Source: DATBLE01 sp963775695 (lineage in GTDB: Bacteria; Actinomycetota; Thermoleophilia; Gaiellales; Gaiellaceae). From it: DNA of 64,000 nucleotides. The translations under genes were made by a program, and so were the position numbers. Location: assembly GCA_963775695.1 (NCBI GenBank), contig CAVZJU010000001.1, positions 62,001-126,000 of the forward strand, given 5' to 3'. Every line of letters begins with the position of its first letter. Position 1 is the first letter of the stretch. The notes under the pieces were generated by a model that worked only from the letters and a program-made list of their open reading frames with translations, did no database searches and was not told where the DNA came from. Below, piece after piece: positions 43,047-50,327 of this stretch.

Positions 43047-43963
43047 ATGCTCCAGACGATGAGAGATGGGTGACCGGAGACGCAGTCCGCCGCTCCCTTG
43101 AAGTCGTGCGGCGGCATCGGACGCCCGTCGTCTGCCGTACGCACGAGCTTGCCGCCGAAGTTGACGAGGTTCCTCTTCGGGTCGTAGCCAGCGTGGAGCT
43201 CGAGAAGGCGGATTCTCTCGTGAACGCGCACGCGCGAACGGAAGTAGGTCGCCAGGATCGCTCGGTTGTGGGCGCGAGGGCCGAGCCGCGCCCCCGGAGC
43301 AACTGTCGAGAACCACACGAAGCGTGGCTCCGGGGCGAACAGCCGGTCGATGGCTGCTACCTGTCCCGTGTTGTAGCCCTGGACGAACCTGCGGATGAGC
43401 GCCTGCGTCGCGTCTGCGGTACAGCCTCCTTGTTGGGTCACGCGGAGGGTGTTCAGTGCGGCTCGGGCATCATTGGCCAACTCGGGTGACGCGCGGCGAC
43501 CTAGAAGAAGGAAGGCATCAAAGCGGCGGCCGTGATCCGTGAACTGGACACTCCCTCCGGGGCCATTGAAACACTCGATAGTCGGAGCTGGGCGGACGGG
43601 CAGCGACGTCTGAGTGAACCGCTGCGGTCTTGCTGGGAGGTGTGGAGTCAGGCGCACCCACTCCAAGACCACAAGGGCGACGGCCGTGCTCGGGAACGAG
43701 TAGTCCACGTCGTTGCAGCCCTTGCCGAACCGAATCGGCCCGGACGCCGCGACGATCCGCGTCACCGGATCGCCCACCTCCATACTCGGCGGCGGCACCA
43801 TCAAGTGAATCGCCTGCCACCCGTGCGGTAGAGCGAGCGTCACCCCGGCCCCGCCGACCCGGCGCAGAGGGGCGGGCTGCCCGAGCGCGGCGGTGGACGC
43901 CAGAGTGCATCCGACGACGACTCCGAAGACGCAGCCAAGAAGAACCGTTCTACGGATCAACAC
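43043..43963 (-). CDS. Exported protein with C-terminal NTF2/SnoaL-like region
   Basis: The product has 306 residues from GTG 43963. The N-terminus (VLLGCVFGVVVGCTLAS) is a signal peptide and may be a lipoprotein signal (VVGC). The region from about 190 on (LIRRFVQGYNTGQVAAIDRL to RVHERIRLLELHAGY) has the helix-plus-sheet pattern of NTF2-like or SnoaL-like folds. The N-terminal half (VTLALPHGW) resembles secreted lipoprotein domains. The function is unknown. Confidence 0.6.
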   Translation of the reverse strand: MLIRRTVLLGCVFGVVVGCTLASTAALGQPAPLRRVGGAGVTLALPHGWQAIHLMVPPPSMEVGDPVTRIVAASGPIRFGKGCNDVDYSFPSTAVALVVLEWVRLTPHLPARPQRFTQTSLPVRPAPTIECFNGPGGSVQFTDHGRRFDAFLLLGRRASPELANDARAALNTLRVTQQGGCTADATQALIRRFVQGYNTGQVAAIDRLFAPEPRFVWFSTVAPGARLGPRAHNRAILATYFRSRVRVHERIRLLELHAGYDPKRNLVNFGGKLVRTADDGRPMPPHDFKGAADCVSGHPSLIVWSM

Positions 43964-44534
43964 CCGAACATGATTGCGAACACGGGAAGCCGCCGTCGAA
44001 CGCGACCCCTCCACTGACCTAGCATGCTGTCTATCCCGTAAGCCGACCCGACCAAATCGGCCGCCTGCCATGAGACCTTCGGCAGCCGAAGAGATCAGAG
44101 GCTTTGGAGACCCCCTCCCTCCCGCTCCCTGGTCTCTCGCTCTCTTCGGTAGTCGCGAGCCTCCCGGAGCAGCCCTGAGCAGCCGCAGCCCTCCCGAGCT
44201 GAGGGAGCCGTGAGCGTCCGGCATCCTCGCGGCCTCTCCCAGGCGCTACCGTCTGGCAGCGACACTCCCTGACCAGGAAGGATCTCAGGAGGCCGGGAAA
44301 CGGCTCAGATAAGCCAAATCGGAGGAATGCTGCCAGACGGAGCCTCGCCGAGACCCGGGAGGCCGAAGTCCCCTCGAACAGACGTTCGCGCGGTAGCGCC
44401 GGTACTAGCTCAGCTCGTGTTGCAGGGCGCACAAAGTGGCCACGGGGGAGCTACCCCTCTCCACAGCGTCAGGAATGGCTCAGATAGGCCGTTCTAGCCC
44501 TGTAGCGCAAGGGAGACACGGGTACCATGAGGGC
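43964..44534. other. Non-coding region with inverted and direct repeats
   Basis: No gene is supported in these 570 bp. CCGTCTGGCAGC (44249-44260) is repeated inverted as GCTGCCAGACGG (44329-44340). GGCTCAGATAAGCC (44302-44315) and GGCTCAGATAGGCC (44477-44490) are near-identical direct repeats. The spacing suits binding sites for an element-encoded regulator or a replication or transfer site, but that is only a possibility. Confidence 0.4.
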
Positions 44535-44777
44535 ATGACTGATCGTCCCTCAGAGCAGGAGATCGCCGAGGCGAGCGCCGAGCTGGCCGCGATCTCCGCG
44601 GCCGCGATCGCCGCCCAGCCGCCCGACACCTACGTATCGCGCGAGCGCGGGCCGGTACCGATCGCGGCGATGGATTCGGTGTGGGCCGAGCGTGCCGCGA
44701 AGGCCGTCCAGCGTGGCGATCGGCCCGAGGATCCTCGCAGCGTGATCCCTCCGCTCAAGCGCCAGAGCGGGCGCTGA
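44535..44777 (+). CDS. Small hypothetical protein
   Basis: The product has 80 residues from ATG 44535. It is helical and alanine/glutamate-rich at the N-terminus (EQEIAEASAELAAISAAAIA). It is the only plus-strand gene in the right half of the element and stands alone after a long non-coding region. A GGGAGA sequence lies about 20 nt upstream, too far for a good ribosome-binding site. It has coding-like third-position GC. No known domain. Confidence 0.45.
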   Translation: MTDRPSEQEIAEASAELAAISAAAIAAQPPDTYVSRERGPVPIAAMDSVWAERAAKAVQRGDRPEDPRSVIPPLKRQSGR

Positions 44778-44882
44778 GAGCCTCGCAGCGTAACGCGCCC
44801 CACGGCCCCCGCATTGACGTTCCGCAGCTAGAAGGCCGCTCAGGCGGGTGCGGTCACGATGATCTCGCCCACGGAAACTTCA

Positions 44883-45185
44883 TCATGGCGTCCTCTTCGT
44901 CCGATAGTCAGCGCCAAAATCGTGGCCCACCGTGATGTGGTAACGGGTGATCTGAATCGCTTTTTGGTAATCCTTGACAGGTTCTCGGCAAAACAGAGAT
45001 GGGCCGGGGTCACGCGCGATTCCGACGAAAGACCCGGTGTCGTTCGGGTAGTAGCGGCAGGAGAAACTAAGCCCGACGAAGTTCATGCTTTGGGGGCCTG
45101 GACGGATGTTCACCAGACTGGACGCCCAGGCGGAACCAGCCGCACCGAGCACGAGGCCAACGAGCAGTGCTGCGATCTTGCCCAT
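44883..45185 (-). CDS. Small exported hypothetical protein
   Basis: The product has 100 residues from ATG 45185, with AAGGAGGAG upstream. A signal peptide (about 1-21, MGKIAALLVGLVLGAAGSAWA) precedes a mature domain with two cysteines (SFSCRYY, LFCREP). No family is recognised. It is another predicted exported protein in the element. Confidence 0.55.
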   Translation of the reverse strand: MGKIAALLVGLVLGAAGSAWASSLVNIRPGPQSMNFVGLSFSCRYYPNDTGSFVGIARDPGPSLFCREPVKDYQKAIQITRYHITVGHDFGADYRTKRTP

Positions 45186-45323
45186 CACGTCTCCTCCTTT
45201 TACCTCACTTCATCGCGGTGTCGAGTGCACCTCATCGGCTCTCCGACGCAGGAAGTAAAGTCCACCTGCCGGATGCCGACCGCCATTTAGAAACGGGCCG
45301 CCGAGTAGACCTCCTTGTAGCCA

Positions 45324-45447
45324 GTTGCATAGATAGGTAGGAGTCGTCTGGCCCCTGCAACGCAGGGTTGAGCACACTGCAAACGTTGCGAAGCATTGTT
45401 TGCGGGGTCGTGTGTTCCACCCTGCGTTGCATACTCCTGAATGCAAC
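45324..45447. repeat. Clustered GTTGCA/TGCAAC motifs with nested palindrome
   Basis: TGCAACGCAGGGT (45356-45368) pairs perfectly with ACCCTGCGTTGCA (45419-45431). Inside, CACAC/GTGTG and GCAAAC/GTTTGC (45379-45384, 45398-45403) pair as well. GTTGCA or TGCAAC occurs at 45324, 45356, 45426 and 45442, and CGTTGC at 45384. It lies between the HNH gene and the small exported-protein gene and could be an operator array, a terminator or a folded single-stranded DNA site. Confidence 0.5.
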
Positions 45448-45484
45448 ACACGGCTACACGACCAGCCGGAGATGGGCGCGGGCC

Positions 45485-46009
45485 TCAACCAGTAGAGAAC
45501 CGCGGCATACGCCGGTACTGCGGATCCGCCGGGACGCCTTGCGGCCCGGGCGGCAGCTTGAGCAGGATGTAGTCACGTTGTCCCTCGTTCTCCTCGATCT
45601 GCACGAGTCCGACCTCGGTAGCCCTGAGATACACGTTTCGCCCTGTATGCCTGCGTCTGTGCTCGGCCTTCGAGCACGCCTCTAGATGATCGGGACGGAC
45701 GCACTCCGCCTGACCGCACATGTGATCGACGTCCCATCCCGGCGGGATCGGGCCGACGAAGAGCTTGTAGACCTCTCTGTGGGCGAGCCTGCGCCTTCGC
45801 TTGTGGTTGAACTTGCCGTAGCCGTGCGTCTTGCCGTCCGGCTGGTGTGTCCATAGCGCGCACGGCGTTGACACCTTCGACCAGACCGCGGGGTTGCGAC
45901 CCTCGCGCAGCCGTCCCCAGACGCCCTCGCCGAGGTACACCCGCCTCGCCAGCTCCAGGTCGCAGTCGCCGTGGAGGGTCAGGTCGGGGACGATGTCGGT
46001 CAGCTTCAT
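45485..46009 (-). CDS. HNH endonuclease
   Basis: The product has 174 residues from ATG 46009. WDVDHMCGQAECVRPDHLEACSKAEHRRR (about 92-120) is an HNH motif with the DH pair (95-96) and cysteines 98 and 103 for structural zinc. HNH proteins frequently sit near terminase genes in phages and help cut packaged DNA, though homing or defence nucleases share the motif. It overlaps the preceding small gene by 4 nt. The terminase lies 3.5 kb away, which is farther than usual. Confidence 0.8.
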   Translation of the reverse strand: MKLTDIVPDLTLHGDCDLELARRVYLGEGVWGRLREGRNPAVWSKVSTPCALWTHQPDGKTHGYGKFNHKRRRRLAHREVYKLFVGPIPPGWDVDHMCGQAECVRPDHLEACSKAEHRRRHTGRNVYLRATEVGLVQIEENEGQRDYILLKLPPGPQGVPADPQYRRMPRFSTG

Positions 46010-46245
46010 GCCGTCCGCCTCAGCCGCCAGAGGGCCGTGTCCTCGCCGCGCTGATCCTCGGCCTCGACGATGCGGGTCTCGACGCCGAGCAACTTCGCCG
46101 CGTCGAGCATGGCGTCGAGCGTCAGGTCGTCCGCGGCACCGAGTACGTCCCATGCGTCGTGCCAGCGGCCGTCGACGAGCTGCGCTTCGATGTGAGCGCG
46201 TGCGGCGGCCCGGGTGCGACCGTGCGAGGTAGTCGATCCGTTCAT
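46006..46245 (-). CDS. Small hypothetical protein upstream of HNH gene
   Basis: The product has 79 residues if translation starts at ATG 46245, or 86 from 46266. It is helical (AAARAHIEAQLVDGRWHDAWDVLGAADD) and acidic, and resembles small phage proteins that help DNA-binding neighbours. ATGA overlap with the HNH gene shows coupling. No domain is recognised. Confidence 0.45.
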   Translation of the reverse strand: MNGSTTSHGRTRAAARAHIEAQLVDGRWHDAWDVLGAADDLTLDAMLDAAKLLGVETRIVEAEDQRGEDTALWRLRRTA

Positions 46246-46478
46246 ACAAGGGCCGGAGCGGAGCACTCACGCGAATCCGGGGCGCAGCTCTGAACGAGGA
46301 ACCGCGCGCAGGCTGAGGCCGTACGTGGGGCTACGTCAGAAGCATCACGAGCGCACGACTCTCGTCCCTCGACGCGGGAGTTCTAGGACGGCTGAGTGAG
46401 TGGCGATTCATGGTCGTAGTCCCTTGGGCGAGCGATCCTTGGGCGGATCAACTTGCGCACGCTCAGCGTAGCAGAAAC

Positions 46479-46497
46479 GCCCTATTGCAGGGCTTTT
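46479..46497 (+). terminator. Rho-independent terminator-like hairpin
   Basis: GCCCT, loop ATTGC, AGGGC followed by TTTT forms a short intrinsic terminator on the plus strand. No plus-strand gene is seen just before it. The surrounding 46246-46546 has no supported gene. Confidence 0.4.
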
Positions 46498-46546
46498 ACG
46501 CCCCGAGGAACCCGTCGCCTGCCTCCCTTTCCGCTAGAATGCGGGC

Positions 46547-46656
46547 GACGAAGAGTTTGGGCACCGCGCGTTCGTCGTAGTCCGCGCGGATCGCCCTCTT
46601 GGGCCTCTGAGTCGCGAACAGCCAGACGAAGCCTCACCCTCGGGCGGGGCTTCGTC
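46547..46656 (+). ncRNA. Candidate small RNA in the element
   Basis: TAGAAT (46535-46540) is a good -10 box with no start codon in the usual position. The following 110 nt contain complementary segments (CGACGAA/TTCGTCG, CCGCGCG/CGCGCGG, GCGAC/GTCGC) and end in the hairpin at 46625-46656. It lies opposite and just beyond the integrase 3' end. This is a tentative call. Confidence 0.3.
46625..46656. terminator. Hairpin directly after integrase stop
   Basis: GACGAAGCC, 14-nt loop, GGCTTCGTC is a perfect 9-bp stem adjoining the integrase TAA (46658-46660). It can terminate the integrase mRNA and a converging plus-strand transcript. Confidence 0.6.
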
Positions 46657-46657
46657 G

Positions 46658-48109
46658 TTAGGCCAGTCCCGCTGCCTCCGCCATCGCCGGATAGAGGCTC
46701 GTCGCGCTCGGGACGACTGCGATCCGCTCCGGGAGCGGCCCGGATCCCTTGCGGCAGATCAGCGTCCCGACCAGTCCGCGAAACGCCTCGCGCTTCATGG
46801 GCATCGTCAGCAGATCGAACGCCTGCGGGCCGGTGAGACCTGCGAGGGGCGACGCTCCGACTTGCATGGCCTGCGCCGCGTCGAGCGCGGCCTGCGCCTC
46901 GGCGATCCGAGCTTCGAGTGCAGAGGCCCGCTTCGCGAGGACGGCCGGAGGGATCGGCTCCTCTGAGTCGATCAGCTCGGTCAGCTCGGCCTGTAGGTTG
47001 ACGAGCTTCCGCTCCGCGACATCGACGTCGTCCGTGATCGTCCTCGTCTCGACCGTGCCAGCGGCGAGCAGGCCGCGGACGAGCTTCTCGGCCCACGGCT
47101 CGACCTTGGCGAAAGTGATCGAAGCGCGAGCCGTGCACGCGCCCGCGTTCCGGCACCGATAGAAGGGCGTCTTTTTGCCGTCGCGCACCGTCCAGTCGCG
47201 CACCATCGTGTGCCCGCAGCTCGCGCATTTCATGAGGCCGGTCAAGAGCGCGCCCTCCGGGTCGGCCGCGTCGCGATGGACGCGCTGACGAGCTTCCCGG
47301 CGATCGTTCGCGGCTTTCCACTCCGCCCGAGTCACGATCGCCTCGTGGGCCTTCTCGTTCCGGTAGCCGTCGCCTGACTTGACGACGCCCATGTAGGTCT
47401 CGTTCCGCATGAGCTTCGAGACCGCGCTGAGCGACCAGCGCTCCGCGCCGCGCCACGTCGGGACACCGGCCTCGGTCAGGATGTCCGAGACCTCAGACCA
47501 GCTCGCGCCCTGCGCCCGCCGCATGAACGCGCGGCGGATCGTGGGCGCGTGCTCGTTCGGAACGAGCTTGCCCTTGTCCGGGCCTTCCTCGATCTTGTCG
47601 TAGCCAGCGGGCGCTGGCCCGATCTGGACGCCGCGCCCGATCGCCCGCTCGCGAGCTGCCCGCCACGTCTCCGTCCGCTCTTCCAACTCCATCGTTCCTA
47701 GCGCCGCGAAGATCGTCAGAGCGAACCGACCCATTGGCGAGGACGTGTCGATCTTCTCCTCCACGGACACGAACGCGCCACCGTGCTCCTCGATCTCGCG
47801 GATGCCCTCGATCACGCCCGTCGTCGTGCGGCCGAAGCGCCGAAGGTTGCGGACGATCACGCCGCCCGACTTCCCCTCGCGGATCGCCGCGAGCATCCGG
47901 TCGAACTGAGGGCGGCTCGTCTTGCCGCCGCTCTCGTCGAGATCGGTGAACACTTGGCCCACGGTCAGGCCGTCCAGCTCGGCTTGTTTCCTGCACATGG
48001 ACTCCTGCACGGCGGCCGTGCCGCCCTCCGCCTCGACATCCCTGCCGCCCGTGCGGCTCACGCGCAGGTAGATCGAGACCGGCAGGGTCGGCTTCTCGTT
48101 CGGTGACAT
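46658..48109 (-). CDS. Large serine recombinase (integrase)
   Basis: The product has 483 residues. The resolvase domain carries the catalytic serine in YLRVSRTGG (S18) with downstream arginines (VRNLRRFGR). The recombinase domain has TWRGAERWSLSAVSKLMRNETYMG, and a zinc ribbon CASCGHTMVRDW with CRNAGAC follows near 300-330. A coiled coil (VAERKLVNLQAELTEL onwards) controls directionality. It integrates the element at a short-core site, which agrees with the 5-bp AGCAG shared by both ends. It lies about 0.7 kb from the right end, with AAAGG before the ATG. Confidence 0.95.
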   Translation of the reverse strand: MSPNEKPTLPVSIYLRVSRTGGRDVEAEGGTAAVQESMCRKQAELDGLTVGQVFTDLDESGGKTSRPQFDRMLAAIREGKSGGVIVRNLRRFGRTTTGVIEGIREIEEHGGAFVSVEEKIDTSSPMGRFALTIFAALGTMELEERTETWRAARERAIGRGVQIGPAPAGYDKIEEGPDKGKLVPNEHAPTIRRAFMRRAQGASWSEVSDILTEAGVPTWRGAERWSLSAVSKLMRNETYMGVVKSGDGYRNEKAHEAIVTRAEWKAANDRREARQRVHRDAADPEGALLTGLMKCASCGHTMVRDWTVRDGKKTPFYRCRNAGACTARASITFAKVEPWAEKLVRGLLAAGTVETRTITDDVDVAERKLVNLQAELTELIDSEEPIPPAVLAKRASALEARIAEAQAALDAAQAMQVGASPLAGLTGPQAFDLLTMPMKREAFRGLVGTLICRKGSGPLPERIAVVPSATSLYPAMAEAAGLA

Positions 48110-48179
48110 CGCTCGCTACCTTTCGTCTGCGCGTCGGAGGCCTATCCTCCGGCGCGTTCCTACTCAGTATCGGTCGAGA

Positions 48180-48218
48180 CTGGAAACTTGCAATCCCTCT
48201 AGGGAGTGGAGTTTCCAG
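48180..48218. terminator. Hairpin after hybrid MFS gene
   Basis: CTGGAAACT pairs with AGTTTCCAG, and inside TCCCT pairs with AGGGA. It begins 20 bp beyond the stop of the hybrid MFS gene and 70 bp from the integrase start, so the element carries its own terminator along with its 3' gene part. At 48110-48179 CGGAGG/CCTCCG flanks a possible integrase promoter. Confidence 0.6.
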
Positions 48219-48238
48219 AACACGGAGAACCGCTGCCG

Positions 48239-49678
48239 CTATGCCGCCTCGTCGAGGGCAAGCTCGTGTGCCCGAGGCTCGGCAGCCTCCTCCTGCGGTG
48301 CCCTGAGAGGACGTGAGGGCGTCAGAAAGGCGACGAGCGCGCCAAGGCCCACGACGACAGCTCCGACCGCTACAGCGGCGTTCATGCCGTGGCTGAACGT
48401 CTCCGACGTTCGGTAGCCGCCGTAGTGGGCGAACACGCTCGCGAGCACCGCGACCCCGAATACGCCGCCCAGCTCGCGGATCGCGTTGTTGGCACCCGAC
48501 GCCTTGCCCTCCTCCTCCGACTTGACCGAGGAGAGCACCACGTTCGCGACCGGCGCGAAGAAGAGGCCCATGCCGATGCCTGAGAGGATGAAGGGCGTCA
48601 CAAGCTCCGCGTAGGCCACGGTCGGACTCGACACGCTCGCGATCCACGCGAGTCCGGCGGCCTGCAACGTCAGGCCCACGGCCATGATCCGCGTGCCGCC
48701 GATCCGATCGGAGAGAGCGCCCGCGATTGGCGCGACGAAGATCGGCATGGCCGTCCACGGCAGGATGCGGATGCCACTCTGGAACGGTGAGTAACCCTGT
48801 ATGGAAATAAAGAACTGACTAAGCAGGAAGATCGAGCCGAACATCCCGAAGAACATCAGCAGCGACGCGAGGTTCGTCATGGCGAACGTCCGGTTGCGGA
48901 AGAAGCGCATCGGCAGCATCGCCGAGGCCGTGCGCAGCTCCCAGAGCACGAACCCGGCGAGGACGATCGCGCCGCCGGCCAGCGCCAGGACGATCTCCGG
49001 GCTCGTCCAGCCCTGGCCGTTTCCGCGGACCAGGCCCCAGACGATCCCGAGCAGGCCGGCGCTGGCGAGGCCGGCGCCGGGGAGGTCGAGCCGGTCGGAA
49101 GGCCCGCGCGTCTCGTCGAGGTGACGCAGCGCGAGCGGGATCAGCACGAGGCCGACCGGCACGTTGATCCAGAAGATCCACTGCCAGGAGAGGCCGGAGA
49201 CGACCGCGCCGCCGACAAGCGGGCCGAGGGCGACCGCGAGGCCGCCGATCCCGCCCCAGGCGCCGAGCGCGACGCCGCGCTTCTCCGCCGGCACCGCCGC
49301 GGAGAGAATCGTCAGGGTCAGCGGCATGACGATCGCGCCGCCGACGCCCTGCACCGCCCGGGCTGCGACGAGCACCCCCATCGAGGGGGCGAGGGCGGCG
49401 ACCGCCGAGGCCAGCGTGAAGACGCCGAGCCCGATCGCGAACATCCGCCGGCGCCCGAAGCGGTCGCCCAGCGCTGCGCCCGTGAGGAGCAGCACGGCGA
49501 AGGTGAGGGTGTAGGCGTTGACCGTCCACTCGAGCCCCTCGAGGCTCGCGTTCAGGTCCTTGCGGATCACCGGCAACGCGGTGGTGACCACCAGGTTGTC
49601 GAGCGTGACCATGACGAGCGCCAGCGACGTGATCGCGAACGTCCACAGCGTCCGACGCCTCGGCGTGCCTTCCTTCAT
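48239..49678 (-). CDS. DHA2-type 14-TM MFS drug exporter, hybrid gene (resident 5' part, element 3' part)
   Basis: The product has 479 residues with fourteen membrane segments. The DHA2 family motif A LGDRFGRRRMFAIGLG occurs near residue 70, and motif C-like GGAIVMPLTLTIL near 108. The family exports drugs by proton antiport. Codons from ATG 49678 to about 48827 are resident, and those from 48826 to 48239 come from the integrated element. The join (LLSQFFISIQGYSPF) is marked by unusually AT-rich codons. TetR and two operator-like sites lie directly upstream. Full length and continuous frame suggest the hybrid protein is made. Confidence 0.9.
   Translation of the reverse strand: MKEGTPRRRTLWTFAITSLALVMVTLDNLVVTTALPVIRKDLNASLEGLEWTVNAYTLTFAVLLLTGAALGDRFGRRRMFAIGLGVFTLASAVAALAPSMGVLVAARAVQGVGGAIVMPLTLTILSAAVPAEKRGVALGAWGGIGGLAVALGPLVGGAVVSGLSWQWIFWINVPVGLVLIPLALRHLDETRGPSDRLDLPGAGLASAGLLGIVWGLVRGNGQGWTSPEIVLALAGGAIVLAGFVLWELRTASAMLPMRFFRNRTFAMTNLASLLMFFGMFGSIFLLSQFFISIQGYSPFQSGIRILPWTAMPIFVAPIAGALSDRIGGTRIMAVGLTLQAAGLAWIASVSSPTVAYAELVTPFILSGIGMGLFFAPVANVVLSSVKSEEEGKASGANNAIRELGGVFGVAVLASVFAHYGGYRTSETFSHGMNAAVAVGAVVVGLGALVAFLTPSRPLRAPQEEAAEPRAHELALDEAA
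48822..48826. other. attR core of the integrated element
   Basis: AGCAG shared with 33627-33631. To its right the MFS gene is in resident codon style. To its left, the next 25 bp are AT-rich, as expected for a phage attP arm that also encodes protein. Confidence 0.65.
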
Positions 49679-49694
49679 CGTGTTCCCCCTTCTC

Positions 49695-49720
49695 TGAGTA
49701 GTGAGTGCTTACTCATTTCA
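49695..49720. promoter_or_regulatory. TetR operator candidate before MFS gene
   Basis: TGAGT, 4 nt, ACTCA (49702-49715) is a palindrome with an extra TGAGT at 49695, located 17 bp upstream of the MFS ATG. Similar GTGAGT half-sites precede the TetR gene, so both genes are probably repressed by it. Confidence 0.6.
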
Positions 49721-49738
49721 GTGACGAAAAAAAGACGG

Positions 49739-50299
49739 TCAGGCCTTGTCCGCTGTGACGAACGACAGGAGCTTCCGCGCCCACGCCTCGTCGGCGTCCA
49801 GCAGGCCCATCGAGGCGACGACGTTGATCAGCATGCCCTTGGCGAAGAACCGCGAGAGCGTCTCGGAGTCGATGCCGGAGACCCGCCCGACGGCGTCGAC
49901 GAGCTCGCCGTAGCCGCGCCGCGCCACCCGCCGAACGTCGGGGTCCTCACAGGCCGCGTAGGTCTGCATCTGGGTGCGCAGCCGGTTCGGGTTCGAGCGC
50001 ATCAGCTCACCGTATGCCTGTCCCATCGCCCTCAGAGCCTCCTCGCCGGTCTTGCCCTCCGCCGCCTGCTCGAACGTCTCGCGCGTCTCGGCGAAGCAGC
50101 GCTCGACCGAGGCGATGAACAGCTCCTTCTTCGTGCGGAAGAGCCGGAACAGGTACGGCTGCGAGATGCCGGCCCGCCGGGCGATCTCATCGGTCGACGC
50201 GCCCGAGAGCCCGTGCTCCGCGAAGACGTCGCGGGCGGCCACGAGGACGTCCTCGCGGCGCTCCTCTGCGCTCTTGCGGGTGCTCGTTGACGGGGTCAC
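49739..50299 (-). CDS. TetR-family transcriptional regulator
   Basis: The product has 186 residues from GTG 50299; a GTG at 50320 would add seven. The N-terminal HTH is seen in VFAEHGLSGASTDEIARRA followed by GISQPYLFRLFRTKKELF. The C-terminal ligand-binding helices are unremarkable. It lies 60 bp upstream of the MFS gene in the same orientation, the usual repressor/efflux arrangement. It should respond to a drug-like ligand. The GTG at 50299 is preferred because the operator-like GTGAGTGAGTG lies upstream of it. Confidence 0.85.
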   Translation of the reverse strand: MTPSTSTRKSAEERREDVLVAARDVFAEHGLSGASTDEIARRAGISQPYLFRLFRTKKELFIASVERCFAETRETFEQAAEGKTGEEALRAMGQAYGELMRSNPNRLRTQMQTYAACEDPDVRRVARRGYGELVDAVGRVSGIDSETLSRFFAKGMLINVVASMGLLDADEAWARKLLSFVTADKA

Positions 50300-50308
50300 G
50301 GTGAGGAA

Positions 50309-50327
50309 GTTATCACTCACTCACAAT
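50309..50327. promoter_or_regulatory. TetR autoregulatory site candidate
   Basis: GTGAGTGAGTGATAA on the minus strand repeats the half-site of the 49695-49720 operator. It overlaps the end of the upstream aminotransferase gene. Confidence 0.45.

Larger units (their letters stand above)
33632..48821. mobile_element. Integrated phage-satellite-like element (about 15.2 kb) with serine integrase
   Basis: The boundaries are the two points where a split MFS gene changes from resident to foreign DNA. Content: two ECF sigma/membrane pairs, exported proteins, terminase large subunit with a preceding HTH protein, HNH nuclease, small phage-style ORFs and, next to the right end, a large serine integrase. 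No portal, capsid, tail or lysis gene is recognised. The last 580 bp carry a replacement 3' part of the MFS gene. It may be a phage satellite, a reduced prophage or another integrative element. Confidence 0.8.

Noticed and set aside
43964..44534. Open frames in the large gap of the element
   Set aside because: None has coding-like codon use, a start signal or any recognisable domain.
45356..45431. Integron attC-like site
   Set aside because: It lacks the paired GTTRRRY/RYYYAAC boxes, and no tyrosine integron integrase is present.
45210..45488. Open frame of 92 codons over the palindromic region
   Set aside because: Cysteine- and arginine-rich composition, covers the nested palindrome, and lacks a ribosome-binding site or homology.
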